Shown: one piece after another, positions 44,292 through 53,038 of the stretch
How the letters are laid out: each line of letters begins with the position of its first letter
How positions within the stretch are numbered: position 1 is the first letter of the stretch
Source of the DNA: Paenibacillus vini
Lineage (GTDB): Bacteria > Bacillota > Bacilli > Paenibacillales > Paenibacillaceae
NCBI RefSeq assembly: GCF_018403325.1
Contig: NZ_BOSL01000001.1
Location: 682,001 to 746,000, forward strand
Direction of reading: 5' to 3'
DNA length: 64,000 nucleotides
The notes under the pieces: generated by a model
Seen by the model: only the letters and a program-made list of their open reading frames with translations
Database searches by the model: none
What the model was told of the DNA's origin: nothing
Translations under genes and position numbers: made by a program

Positions 44292-45554
44292 TCATAAGAA
44301 ATACCTGCAATCTATAATGGGTTTTCCAGAGTATACATCTTCGATTCCTTTAAACTCTTCCCATGCAGTTACAAGTACAAGAATATCGGACTGCTCAACA
44401 ATGCTACTTAAATCTTTACAGTATTTAATATCATTGAAGCTATATTTTTCATTAAAGGCATCATTTGCGATTGGATCATAAGCTAATAGGTTTGTATATC
44501 CAGCTTTCAATAATATTTCGATTATTTTTGCAGAAGAACTATCTCGAACATCATCTGATCCTGGCTTGAATGAAAGTCCCAATATCCCTAAATTGTCGGA
44601 CGGCCTTGCGATATTCATAATCCTATCCGCCATAAACTGAGGCATCGAGTCATTAACTTTTATTACTTCCCTCAATATTTTAGGTTCATAGCCTTTCAAG
44701 CGACCGGTAGCATACATGGCCATTGTATCCTTTGGCAAACAATAACCCCCGTAGCCACAACCAGGATAAACATAAGAGGCCATATTTCCGCTTTCCCAGC
44801 GACGGTCTAAGTGTAATATCTTAAATGCTTCTTTAACTTGAATATCTCCTACTACATGAGCAACTTTAGACATTTCATTTGAATAGCTTATCATCGTAGC
44901 CAATAAAGTATTTGATAGATACTTAATATATTCACCTGTGTTAAGTGATACAGCGAAAAATGGAGTGTTAAAACTACTGTATAATGAACGAAGCATAGTT
45001 TCTGCAATGTGATCTGCTACACCACAAACGATTCGATCTGCGTTCATCGCATCTTCCCAACACTTACCTTCTCTCAAAAATTCAGGATTATTAGCTACAC
45101 TAAACATGTCACCGGGATATAAACCAATTTCCTCCATATAAGGAATTATCCTTTCTGACGTTGTTGAGGGGGGAATTGTTGATTTCACAACAATAACACG
45201 ATGTTTACCATCGTGTAAGACGGAGGAAAACATACGAACAGCATCGTAAATATAGCTTAGATCAGCTTCTCCGTTTCCTTCTGCAGGTGTTCCAACACAT
45301 AAAAAGACAAAGTCACTGCTTCTAACTGCAGATTCCGCATCTTCAACTATATTAAACTTCTGACCAAGATGACGAGTTAGCGCCTGATCAAGCCCTGGTT
45401 CGGAAAAAGGAAGAATTCCTTGTCTAAGTAAGTCCATTCGTCTTGTGTCAATATCGTAACCATAAACTTGATGATTTTTCTCAGCAAAAGTCAATGCAGT
45501 TGTCATCCCAACAAAGCCTAGCCCCAATACTGTAATTGTATAATTCAAATTCAC
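44292..45554 (-). CDS. UDP-glucose 6-dehydrogenase-family enzyme
   Basis: 420 residues; GTG at 45554 or, with better spacing from GAGGGGG, TTG at 45548. Rossmann start V-L-G-L-G-F-V-G-M-T-T-A-L; V-V-K-S-T-I-P-P; E-F-L-R-E-G; K-Y-L-S-N-T-L-L-A; and the active-site Cys at about residue 272 in G-C-G-Y-G-G-Y-C-L-P-K-D. These are the features of the UDP-glucose/GDP-mannose dehydrogenase family. The family oxidises a nucleotide sugar twice at C6, most often UDP-Glc to UDP-GlcA; UDP-HexNAc or GDP-Man use cannot be excluded. UDP-GlcA made here could feed the UXS-like enzyme of the same operon. Confidence 0.9.
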   Translation of the reverse strand: MNLNYTITVLGLGFVGMTTALTFAEKNHQVYGYDIDTRRMDLLRQGILPFSEPGLDQALTRHLGQKFNIVEDAESAVRSSDFVFLCVGTPAEGNGEADLSYIYDAVRMFSSVLHDGKHRVIVVKSTIPPSTTSERIIPYMEEIGLYPGDMFSVANNPEFLREGKCWEDAMNADRIVCGVADHIAETMLRSLYSSFNTPFFAVSLNTGEYIKYLSNTLLATMISYSNEMSKVAHVVGDIQVKEAFKILHLDRRWESGNMASYVYPGCGYGGYCLPKDTMAMYATGRLKGYEPKILREVIKVNDSMPQFMADRIMNIARPSDNLGILGLSFKPGSDDVRDSSSAKIIEILLKAGYTNLLAYDPIANDAFNEKYSFNDIKYCKDLSSIVEQSDILVLVTAWEEFKGIEDVYSGKPIIDCRYFL

Positions 45555-45581
45555 AACCCCCTCTATTGTTATTACTGGTTT

Positions 45582-46757
45582 CTAGATAATAGAATATTTG
45601 TCCCCGGTAAGGTAGACATGTTGCATTCGAGGCACTACATAAGAAGTTTCAAATTTGACAAGGTGCTTTTTATCAATCTGCCTTTCACTAGTGCTTTCAT
45701 TTTCAACTTGGTACAAAATATAATTTGCCCAGTACTGCGCCCCTTTTTCAAGAGGAAGATATTCAATAAGCCCCATGTTGGATTCCGGTTGACATGCGTC
45801 AGATGCAAAACAAAGAATGCCGGATGCTTGAGCTTCAAGAAGGGCAATACCTAATCCTTCTGAGATAGAGGGTAAAATAAAAAAGTCAGACGCGGCAAGT
45901 GCAAGAGGAATGTAGGTTCTAGCATCAAGCATTATGAGTTGATTCTCGATACCATATTCTCTGGCGTGCCGTCTGATTTCGTTATCCAAGGGCCCGGAGC
46001 CTACTAGAATTAATTGAAGATCTGCTCGAATCTTCGTCATTTCTGCAAAACACTCTACAAGGAACAACTGATTTTTTTGTTTGACATATCTTCCTACACA
46101 TAGAAAATTAATCTTATTCATGGAAATACCTAGTTCCTTGCATGCTTCTTCTTTATTCAAGGAGCTTGACATGAATTTTTTTAAATTTACTGGACAGGGA
46201 ACAACCTCTCTTCGAATGTCCCTTGAATCCTTTCCAAATTGGAACTCCATCGCGGCTGCTGAACAACCCCACAGATGAGTAGCAAGTCTCTTACAGAAAA
46301 GTAATCTTAACTTTCTTGTTAACTTCCTCCTCAAATTTGGGCCATTCTTATCTTCCACTTCAACATAATTACTGTGTGCGATCCGGACTGGAATACCTGC
46401 CAATTTAGCTGCTATTATAACAAATCCATCAAGTATAGGATGAGCTATATGCACAGCGCAAAAGGGTCCTTTGTTCTTTAATAATTTATAGAGACTTATA
46501 ACTGAGTAAATATCCATTGAAAAGTTCCACTTTTTATTACCTTTATGTTTAGTATGTTCAAATAGATTGAACACTCTTCCACCATAACTTTCAATTTCAT
46601 CATGGAAATACCCCTTCTGAGGCTTCCTTACAGCAAAATCAATTAAAAGTCGCTTATGATCAACCCCTCTGTATACCTCCATGATTGCTGATTCAACGCC
46701 ACCCTTATCAACGGGTACTCCATTTACAAACAGAACTCTTTGCAGTATTTCACTCAT
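45582..46757 (-). CDS. GT4-family glycosyltransferase (GT-B fold)
   Basis: 391 residues; ATG at 46757 with GAGGTG. N-terminal G-G-V-E-S-A-I-M-E and A-H-P-I-L-D-G; the C-terminal nucleotide-binding half has F-L-C-V-G-R-Y-V-K-Q-K-N-Q, L-I-L-V-G-S-G-P-L and the E-x7-E motif (S-E-G-L-G-I-A-L-L-E-A-Q). Similar to capsule/exopolysaccharide transferases of the CapM/EpsF type. It lies between the ugd-like and RmlD-like genes in the same operon. Confidence 0.9.
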   Translation of the reverse strand: MSEILQRVLFVNGVPVDKGGVESAIMEVYRGVDHKRLLIDFAVRKPQKGYFHDEIESYGGRVFNLFEHTKHKGNKKWNFSMDIYSVISLYKLLKNKGPFCAVHIAHPILDGFVIIAAKLAGIPVRIAHSNYVEVEDKNGPNLRRKLTRKLRLLFCKRLATHLWGCSAAAMEFQFGKDSRDIRREVVPCPVNLKKFMSSSLNKEEACKELGISMNKINFLCVGRYVKQKNQLFLVECFAEMTKIRADLQLILVGSGPLDNEIRRHAREYGIENQLIMLDARTYIPLALAASDFFILPSISEGLGIALLEAQASGILCFASDACQPESNMGLIEYLPLEKGAQYWANYILYQVENESTSERQIDKKHLVKFETSYVVPRMQHVYLTGDKYSII

Positions 46758-46785
46758 TTGGACACCTCAAATAGTCTCGCATAAA

Positions 46786-47631
46786 TTAATAATTATATAG
46801 TTCTTTGTGATCTTGGATCCATTTGGACATATCAGAAATCATTTGGGGATAGGAGGGGATACTAAAAATAAAGTCAGATCTTGTATTAATGAGAGTTTTA
46901 TTAGAAATGAAACCCTCATAGGGAATAATTTCAACATTAATTTTATTGAACTCGTGTTTGAAAAGATTAATCAGGTCGTATTTATTGATGTATTGATCAG
47001 GAACTAATTGATAGAGCCCGGTCAAATTTTGTTGGATCGCTGCATCAATCGCCTTAGAAAGTTCAAGCGTTGTGACTCCATTCCAAATGGCTTTTGTAAA
47101 TCCATGGATTTTTCCTTGTTGTTTCATAAACCAATGAAATAAACCTGAAGCATTTTGGGCAATATCAGGACCAATAATAGACATTCTAAAGGTAAGGTCT
47201 TTGGAATTTATTACTTCGCCAAGTGCTTTAGAACGATCATAAATTGTCATTCCATCTGGAAATGAATTTTCTGTATACCCTCCGGTTTTCCCTGAAAACA
47301 CACAATCTGTACTTAAATGAATCAAACGTGTTGTCGTTTTACTGAAATGATGTTCGAGCAAATGCGGTAAGTAAGAGTTAAGTAATATCGCTTGGTGGGG
47401 TTGAGCATTACTCTCATTTTGAAGTAATCCAATTGCGTTAATAATAATTGAAGGCTCAACCTGATCAAGCCAATGAAGGAGAGCTGGGAAATCAGTTGCA
47501 TCAATTTGCTTCGCAGTCTTTGAAGGAGTTATACTACGAGACATACGGTAAACCTGATATCCATTTTCTTCTAGAAACAATGAAATTAAATGACCAGCCA
47601 TGCCGGTAGCTCCTAAAACTACAATACGCAT
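46786..47631 (-). CDS. RmlD-like NAD(P)-dependent sugar reductase (SDR)
   Basis: 281 residues from the ATG at 47631 (M-R-I-V-V-L-G-A-T-G-M-A-G); upstream in-frame starts at 47667 and 47652 overlap or touch wecB. It has G-A-T-G-M-A-G, N-A-I-G, H-L-S-T-D-C-V-F-S-G and the catalytic Y-D-R-S-K. Length fits dTDP-4-dehydrorhamnose reductases. CapF/FnlB of L-FucNAc pathways is ~370 residues with a cupin tail that is absent here. With the CapE- and WecB-like enzymes upstream, the closest match is the WbvB-WbvR-WbvD route of Vibrio cholerae O37, where the RmlD homologue reduces the 4-keto intermediate on the way to UDP-N-acetyl-L-quinovosamine. Assignment by context. Confidence 0.85.
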   Translation of the reverse strand: MRIVVLGATGMAGHLISLFLEENGYQVYRMSRSITPSKTAKQIDATDFPALLHWLDQVEPSIIINAIGLLQNESNAQPHQAILLNSYLPHLLEHHFSKTTTRLIHLSTDCVFSGKTGGYTENSFPDGMTIYDRSKALGEVINSKDLTFRMSIIGPDIAQNASGLFHWFMKQQGKIHGFTKAIWNGVTTLELSKAIDAAIQQNLTGLYQLVPDQYINKYDLINLFKHEFNKINVEIIPYEGFISNKTLINTRSDFIFSIPSYPQMISDMSKWIQDHKELYNY

Positions 47632-47648
47632 TACTTCTTTACCACCAA

Positions 47649-48773
47649 TCATTTCCCAATTTTCCAAACGGTTTGATTAATATAGTCGGTATAACTCATG
47701 ATAATACGTACAACTTTCTTTGACACAGAGTTTGTATCAAAATCGTTAATCACATGTGGAAAGTTTATATCATCATTGTGTTGCGAAACTACTACATCTA
47801 TTGCTAATAGTACGTTTTCAAGACACAACCCACTCATTACTAGGGTTCCTTCATCCATGCCTTCAGGCCGTTCATGCGCTTCTCGAATGGTTATTGCAGG
47901 AAAACGTAATAATGAAGCTTCTTCTGTAATCGTACCACTATCCGAAACTACACAGTATGCATTCCGTTGTAATTGAATATAGTCTGCAAAACCTAGTGGC
48001 TTCACAAACTCAACTTGCTTGTTAAACTCAATTTCAAGTTGCTCAAGACGTTTTCTCGTTCTTGGATGTGTGGAAACAATAACGCGTTTATGGTGTGTTT
48101 CAGCAATACCATTTAACGTTTTAATCAAATTATTAATGTTATTGGTTGATTCGACATTTTCTTCACGATGTGCACTTACAACAAAATAATCTTTATGCTT
48201 TAATTTTAATCTATCCAGTACTTTACTTTGATGAATTTTTTCTGAGTGATGGTTTAACACTTCTTTCATACTTGATCCTGTCTTGAAAATCAACTCCGGT
48301 GGGAGGCCTTCTGAAATTAAATACCTTCGGGCATGTTCTGTTAGTGTCATATTAACGTCACTGAGATGATCGACAATTTTCCTGTTAACTTCTTCAGGAA
48401 CGCGTTGATCAAAGCATCTATTTCCTGCTTCCATATGGAATATCGGAATTTTATTTCTCTTTGCTGAAATAACGGATAGGCAAGAATTAGTATCACCATA
48501 TAGCAATAAAGCATCTGGACGATATTGCTTAAATAGCTCATCGGACTTAATAATTACATTTCCTATAGTTTCGGAGGAAGTAACCCCGGCGGCTTCCAAA
48601 AATACATCAGGCTGCCTAATGTTCATTTCTTCAAAAAAAATCTCGTTTAATTCGTAGTCGTAGTTTTGGCCCGTATGAACGAGGATATGATCAGTAAACT
48701 TATCCAGTTCAGCAATTACACAACTTAGTTTTATAATTTCTGGGCGGGTCCCCACAATCGTCATGACCTTCAT
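47649..48773 (-). CDS. UDP-HexNAc 2-epimerase (WecB family)
   Basis: 374 residues; ATG at 48773 with GAGGGT, one base after the preceding gene. Motifs: V-G-T-R-P-E-I-I-K-L, H-T-G-Q-N-Y-D-Y, L-L-L-Y-G-D-T-N-S, H-M-E-A-G-N-R-C, E-E-V-N-R-K-I-V-D-H and S-D-S-G-T-I-T-E-E-A. It inverts C2 of a UDP-N-acetylhexosamine. The E-A-G-N-R version and the partner genes favour the CapG/FnlC/WbvD branch, which acts on an N-acetyl-6-deoxy-L-sugar, over ordinary UDP-ManNAc formation. Confidence 0.93.
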   Translation of the reverse strand: MKVMTIVGTRPEIIKLSCVIAELDKFTDHILVHTGQNYDYELNEIFFEEMNIRQPDVFLEAAGVTSSETIGNVIIKSDELFKQYRPDALLLYGDTNSCLSVISAKRNKIPIFHMEAGNRCFDQRVPEEVNRKIVDHLSDVNMTLTEHARRYLISEGLPPELIFKTGSSMKEVLNHHSEKIHQSKVLDRLKLKHKDYFVVSAHREENVESTNNINNLIKTLNGIAETHHKRVIVSTHPRTRKRLEQLEIEFNKQVEFVKPLGFADYIQLQRNAYCVVSDSGTITEEASLLRFPAITIREAHERPEGMDEGTLVMSGLCLENVLLAIDVVVSQHNDDINFPHVINDFDTNSVSKKVVRIIMSYTDYINQTVWKIGK

Positions 48774-48774
48774 A

Positions 48775-49806
48775 TTAAATACCCTCGCTATAATTTGAAG
48801 ACTTTAATTCACCTTGGATGTAGGGCAATGAAAGCAACATCTTCTCTATTTCTACAGTACTTAATCTATAAGTATTTAAAGAATTGTAATCTTCCGCCTC
48901 AGAGACCTGCTGCTGGCCTTGGACGAAATACTTTCCATAATTTAAATCGCGAACATCTAAAGGTACCATATAAAAATCTTCTAAGTTGACCGCCTTGACC
49001 CACTCTTCTCTCGTCAATAAAGTTTCATGGAGCTTTTCGCCATGCCGAGTTCCAATAAATTCAATTGGAATATTTGCTTTAAATATATTATTCAGAGCTA
49101 CTCCAAGGTCACCAATTGTCGCAGCTGGAGATTTTTGAACAAATAGTTCTCCTCCTTTTGCACGATTAAATGCAAATAGGACAAGATCAACCGCTTCATC
49201 AAGTGACATCATAAATCGAGTCATTTTCGGATCAGTGATTGTTATGGGGAGACCACTTTTAATCTGTTTAACAAACAATGGGATTACCGAACCACGGGAT
49301 GCCATGACGTTACCGTATCGAGTTACAGATATTACTGTCTTTCCACTTCCATGTAATCTTGATTTCGAAAATGCTAACTTCTCCATTAGTGCTTTAGACA
49401 TTCCCATCGCATTTATTGGATAAACAGCCTTATCGGTAGACAAGCAAATTACTTTTTCAACCTCATTGGCTATGGCAACCTCAAGTACATTCTCTGTACC
49501 TAATACGTTCGTTCGAACAGCCTCTAATGGGAAAAATTCACACGAAGGAACCTGCTTTAAGGCTGCCGCGTGAAAAATATAATTCACCCCAACCATGGCT
49601 GACTGAAGACTTGACCGCTCTCTTACATCGCCAACGTAGAACTTGATTTTTGAACTTTTAAATTCATTACGCATATCATCTTGCTTTTTTTCATCACGGG
49701 AGAATATTCTTATTTCTTTTATTTCAGTGTCTAAAAATCGCCGAAGTACTGCATTGCCAAAAGATCCAGTACCGCCCGTAATTAATAACGTTTTATCCTT
49801 AAACAA
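48775..49806 (-). CDS. UDP-GlcNAc 4,6-dehydratase/5-epimerase (CapE/WbjB-like)
   Basis: 343 residues; TTG at 49806 with GAGGTG. Extended SDR with G-G-T-G-S-F-G-N, H-A-A-A-L-K-Q-V-P, S-T-D-K-A-V-Y-P and M-G-M-S-K. The active-site Tyr of Y-x-x-x-K is replaced by Met, as in the 5-inverting CapE/WbjB/FlaA1 group. It turns UDP-GlcNAc into a UDP-2-acetamido-2,6-dideoxy-L-hexos-4-ulose. First of three consecutive genes for UDP-L-FucNAc or UDP-L-QuiNAc. Confidence 0.93.
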   Translation of the reverse strand: MFKDKTLLITGGTGSFGNAVLRRFLDTEIKEIRIFSRDEKKQDDMRNEFKSSKIKFYVGDVRERSSLQSAMVGVNYIFHAAALKQVPSCEFFPLEAVRTNVLGTENVLEVAIANEVEKVICLSTDKAVYPINAMGMSKALMEKLAFSKSRLHGSGKTVISVTRYGNVMASRGSVIPLFVKQIKSGLPITITDPKMTRFMMSLDEAVDLVLFAFNRAKGGELFVQKSPAATIGDLGVALNNIFKANIPIEFIGTRHGEKLHETLLTREEWVKAVNLEDFYMVPLDVRDLNYGKYFVQGQQQVSEAEDYNSLNTYRLSTVEIEKMLLSLPYIQGELKSSNYSEGI

Positions 49807-49844
49807 ATAATCACCTCAAATAGCTAGATCATGATACTATAATT

Positions 49845-50774
49845 TCAAGATTCAAAGGTAGACAAGAAATGTGCTTCTTCACTATTAAGTGCACCATCAC
49901 CATGAAGCATTTGATATTGTCGTGCTTCCTTAATAGCACGGGATTTGGCATAGTCAACTGCTTTAGTATAATAGGGTCTTTCTGTCTTTAAGAATACCCA
50001 AGTATCTTTGTAGAATAAAAACGCTGAACCACTCATTTTTATCTTTTCCTCATGTGACGTATTATCCAGGAATCCAATCCATAGTTGGTTGCATTCATTA
50101 ACATGAGATTTTATACGTTTACTTCCCTGTTCTTCGTGCTCTCTTGATAGAACATAGAGTCCTTCTTGAAAGATAATTCTTTCTCCGCGAAGTAATCGAA
50201 AAAAGAAGTCGTAGTCTTGTGTAGTTGGCAAATCAGTGCGAAAAACACCTACTTTTTGAAAGTGACTTTTATGAATTAAGGTTGAACATCCATGAATAGC
50301 CCCCCGCATTAAAGCGAAAAGGGGAGAACCCTCTAGCTTCTCTTTGCTATATTTGGAAATTGGGTTTACATCATATTGATAATTCTTAAACTTATCAATT
50401 ACCTTATACCCCCCCGTCACAATAAGTGTTTTGTCTTCATGATTTTTGAGTATGCTCATCTGAGATTCAACTTTTTGAGGGGTATATAAGTCATCATGGC
50501 TCAACCAAGAAAAATAGTCGCCTTTCATTTTATTAATTCCAAAATTCAGAGCACTTCCTACGCCGCCATTTTCTTTATAGTAGTATTGGATTCGGTTCTT
50601 GTAACTCAAGGCAATTTTTTCAGTTAGTTGATTATCGTTTGAACCATCATTGACAACAATTATCTCAATGTTAGGATATGTCTGATTTAAAGCACTATCA
50701 ATTGCCTCCTGTAGAAAGTTAGATCCATTAAATACAGGGATAATAATAGAAACTAAAGGATCTGAATATGTCAT
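49845..50774 (-). CDS. GT2 glycosyltransferase
   Basis: 309 residues; ATG at 50774 with GGAAAGG. A single GT-A domain: S-I-I-I-P-V-F-N-G-S-N-F-L, V-V-N-D-G-S-N-D, G-G-V-G-S-A-L-N-F-G, W-L-S-H-D-D-L-Y. In the last motif the usual D-x-D is replaced by S-H-D-D, as in several capsule transferases. D-Y-D-F-F-F-R-L forms the acceptor-side acidic motif. No membrane segment. Donor unknown; nucleotide sugars made in this operon are candidates. Confidence 0.9.
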   Translation of the reverse strand: MTYSDPLVSIIIPVFNGSNFLQEAIDSALNQTYPNIEIIVVNDGSNDNQLTEKIALSYKNRIQYYYKENGGVGSALNFGINKMKGDYFSWLSHDDLYTPQKVESQMSILKNHEDKTLIVTGGYKVIDKFKNYQYDVNPISKYSKEKLEGSPLFALMRGAIHGCSTLIHKSHFQKVGVFRTDLPTTQDYDFFFRLLRGERIIFQEGLYVLSREHEEQGSKRIKSHVNECNQLWIGFLDNTSHEEKIKMSGSAFLFYKDTWVFLKTERPYYTKAVDYAKSRAIKEARQYQMLHGDGALNSEEAHFLSTFES

Positions 50775-50798
50775 ATATTTTAAACCTTTCCAAAAAAG

Positions 50799-51926
50799 TT
50801 ATTCAGTAACTGCATAACAAACTGTCTCATACATACCTACGCTATAATGTCTAAAGTAGATTTTATATTCTGGCACCAGTTCGGTTAGATATAATGGTAT
50901 ATCCACAATATCAAGCGGTTTATGATAAACGCAGATTGCTAATTTAGGTTTGTATTTTCTAATTGATCCCTCCGCTCCTTTTAACGCCTCAAGTTCTGCC
51001 CCCTCAATATCCATCTTGATAAATGTAACAGGTGCTCCATTCAGAACCTCATCTATTGAAATTACAGGTATCTCAGCATTCCCAACTTCATTTAATCCGC
51101 TGGCATAATTCCCTTGCGAATTAAATCGAAGAATCTCTCGCTTACTCCATAAGCCGTATGGCATAAGTTGAATCCGTTCGTCCCCTCCTGCAACCTCCCT
51201 GAAACTGTTGTGCTTGTTCTCTTCAGGTTCAAAGGAATAAACCTTTTTGAACATTCCTTCAGTAGCCTTAAGAAACTCCTCTACAGTGTCACCGATATAG
51301 GCACCGCCGTCTATAAAAACTTCTTGATCAGAAAGTTTGATAATATCAGGATCAAAATACTGTGGAAAACTACTTTTTAAAGGAGAAAGGTATTTTGAGC
51401 TTATGGTATTACAGTAATTAATTCTATCGCAAAATATTTTTTTTGATAGCTCGTCAGATAGTATGTCATATGCTTTTTGAAATTGGACCAATTTTTTTTC
51501 GATTAAGGAAGAATACCCTTGAAATGATTCAAGAGTATTTTCGGTATCTAACAGAGCGAGATGTACTCCTGGGTCCATAATGTAAGATAAATTATTGTCT
51601 TTTAATTGAAGAGCAATTTCATCGAAATAGTCTAAAGAAGATACAATAATATAACTATTTTTATATTTATTTATAAGCTCGTTAAAGCTAATAACTGGTA
51701 CGTCCTCTATAAGAGTTCCCCACATTGCATTATTGTTATCACAGAAATAAATATCGCTCATAAAATTATTTTTTCTGAGAAATTGCAGATATAACCTACC
51801 AATTGTCCCAGAACCAAATAAGATAACTGGTTTGTCTGAGTTCATCGAATTCGAACAAAGTTCCGTCAAATATTGTAATTGATTTGGTTCTTTTGCCAAA
51901 AGATCAATAGAGAATTTATTTACCAC
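50799..51926 (-). CDS. FkbM-family methyltransferase with N-terminal nucleotide-binding domain
   Basis: 375 residues; GTG at 51926 with GGGGTGA, overlapping the upstream gene by 7 bases. Residues ~30-120 are a Rossmann-like module (V-I-L-F-G-S-G-T-I-G-R-L-Y, F-C-D-N-N, I-I-V-S-S). Residues ~195-370 are the FkbM SAM-dependent O-methyltransferase (F-I-D-G-G-A-Y-I-G-D-T, Y-S-F-E-P-E, V-I-S-I-D-E-V, F-I-K-M-D-I-E-G-A-E-L-E-A-L-K). It probably methylates a sugar hydroxyl of the glycan. Confidence 0.88.
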   Translation of the reverse strand: MVNKFSIDLLAKEPNQLQYLTELCSNSMNSDKPVILFGSGTIGRLYLQFLRKNNFMSDIYFCDNNNAMWGTLIEDVPVISFNELINKYKNSYIIVSSLDYFDEIALQLKDNNLSYIMDPGVHLALLDTENTLESFQGYSSLIEKKLVQFQKAYDILSDELSKKIFCDRINYCNTISSKYLSPLKSSFPQYFDPDIIKLSDQEVFIDGGAYIGDTVEEFLKATEGMFKKVYSFEPEENKHNSFREVAGGDERIQLMPYGLWSKREILRFNSQGNYASGLNEVGNAEIPVISIDEVLNGAPVTFIKMDIEGAELEALKGAEGSIRKYKPKLAICVYHKPLDIVDIPLYLTELVPEYKIYFRHYSVGMYETVCYAVTE

Positions 51927-53002
51927 TCAATTTCACCCCGTTCGCACTCATTAATGTACTTTAAGTATCGTTTAATACCTTCCTCGATATGAATTTGAGG
52001 TTCGTATTTGAGAAAGTTTCTAGCCTTTGTTATATCTGGGCAACGTCGGTTGGGGTTATCAATTAAATATTCTTTATCTAAGTGGTCTTTGAAAACTATT
52101 TCTCCTTCGTAACTAAAGAGCTCTTTTCCTACCTTTTTATATAACTCCGCCAATTCATAGATAGAAAGCTCAGGTCCGTCAGAGCCAATGTTAAAAACCT
52201 CAAACTCCCCAAAAAGGGCGCATTTAATGTAACCAATGATAGCATCAGGGATATAATCGAATGTGCGAGTTGGCTTCCCATCGGAGTATATAACAATATC
52301 CTGATTATCTATAACTGCTTTTGCAAAATCCGCCACTACTCTTTGGTCATTTATTCTCATACCTGGACCATAATTGTTAAATGGTCGGACGATCGTAATA
52401 GGCATATCATAGTTTCGTGCAAAGTTATAACATAAAGTTTCTCCAAATCGTTTTGACTCATCATAACATGCTCTGGGACCGCAGGTATTAACATTGCCCC
52501 AGTAGCTTTCTGGAGTTGGAATTTGAGAAGCATGCGGATCTCCATAAATTTCACTACTAGAGAAGAATAGGAGGCCGTTAATTTTCTTATCTTTGTAAAA
52601 GTCAAGTAACCTACGGAGTCCAGTAACATCAGCATCAATTGTTTCAATTGGAAACTGGCGATAATAAACAGGAGATGCAAGGGAGGCCATATGAAAAATC
52701 AGATCGGCGCTACCTGCAAATTCAAGGTCACATTGAATAATGTCGGCTTCACGCAAATCAAATAAAGTGTTTTTTGAAAATCGTTCGATCCACTGCGGCT
52801 TTCCAAACATATAGTTATCGATACCAAATACTTTTTTTATTCCCAGTAAGTCTCCATACTCTTTAAAAAAATGCATTAATGAATATCCAAGCGATCCTGC
52901 AAAACCGGTTACTAGAATGGTTTTACCATCCAGTGCATTTTTATTATCTTCGCTTAATGAGTCAAAAATAAATTTCATATCTTCCAAGGTTATTTTAGAC
53001 AT
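51920..53002 (-). CDS. NAD-dependent epimerase/dehydratase, UDP-glucuronate decarboxylase-like
   Basis: 360 residues from the ATG at 53002 (TTG at 53005 also possible). After a ~28-residue N-terminal extension comes V-T-G-F-A-G-S-L-G-Y (variant Rossmann motif), then F-H-M-A-S-L-A-S-P, S-S-S-E-I-Y-G-D and the block C-G-P-R-A-C-Y-D-E-S-K-R-F-G-E-T-L-C with catalytic Tyr and Lys. That block closely resembles the G-P-R-A-C-Y-D-E-G-K-R hallmark of UDP-xylose synthases (UXS). With the Ugd-like gene, a UDP-Glc to UDP-GlcA to UDP-Xyl route is possible. Because it directly follows rfbF, a CDP-glucose substrate is the alternative. Confidence 0.85.
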   Translation of the reverse strand: MSKITLEDMKFIFDSLSEDNKNALDGKTILVTGFAGSLGYSLMHFFKEYGDLLGIKKVFGIDNYMFGKPQWIERFSKNTLFDLREADIIQCDLEFAGSADLIFHMASLASPVYYRQFPIETIDADVTGLRRLLDFYKDKKINGLLFFSSSEIYGDPHASQIPTPESYWGNVNTCGPRACYDESKRFGETLCYNFARNYDMPITIVRPFNNYGPGMRINDQRVVADFAKAVIDNQDIVIYSDGKPTRTFDYIPDAIIGYIKCALFGEFEVFNIGSDGPELSIYELAELYKKVGKELFSYEGEIVFKDHLDKEYLIDNPNRRCPDITKARNFLKYEPQIHIEEGIKRYLKYINECERGEIEW

Positions 53003-53038
53003 CAATCTCAGCCTTTCTTCATATAATTAGTCGTATTT

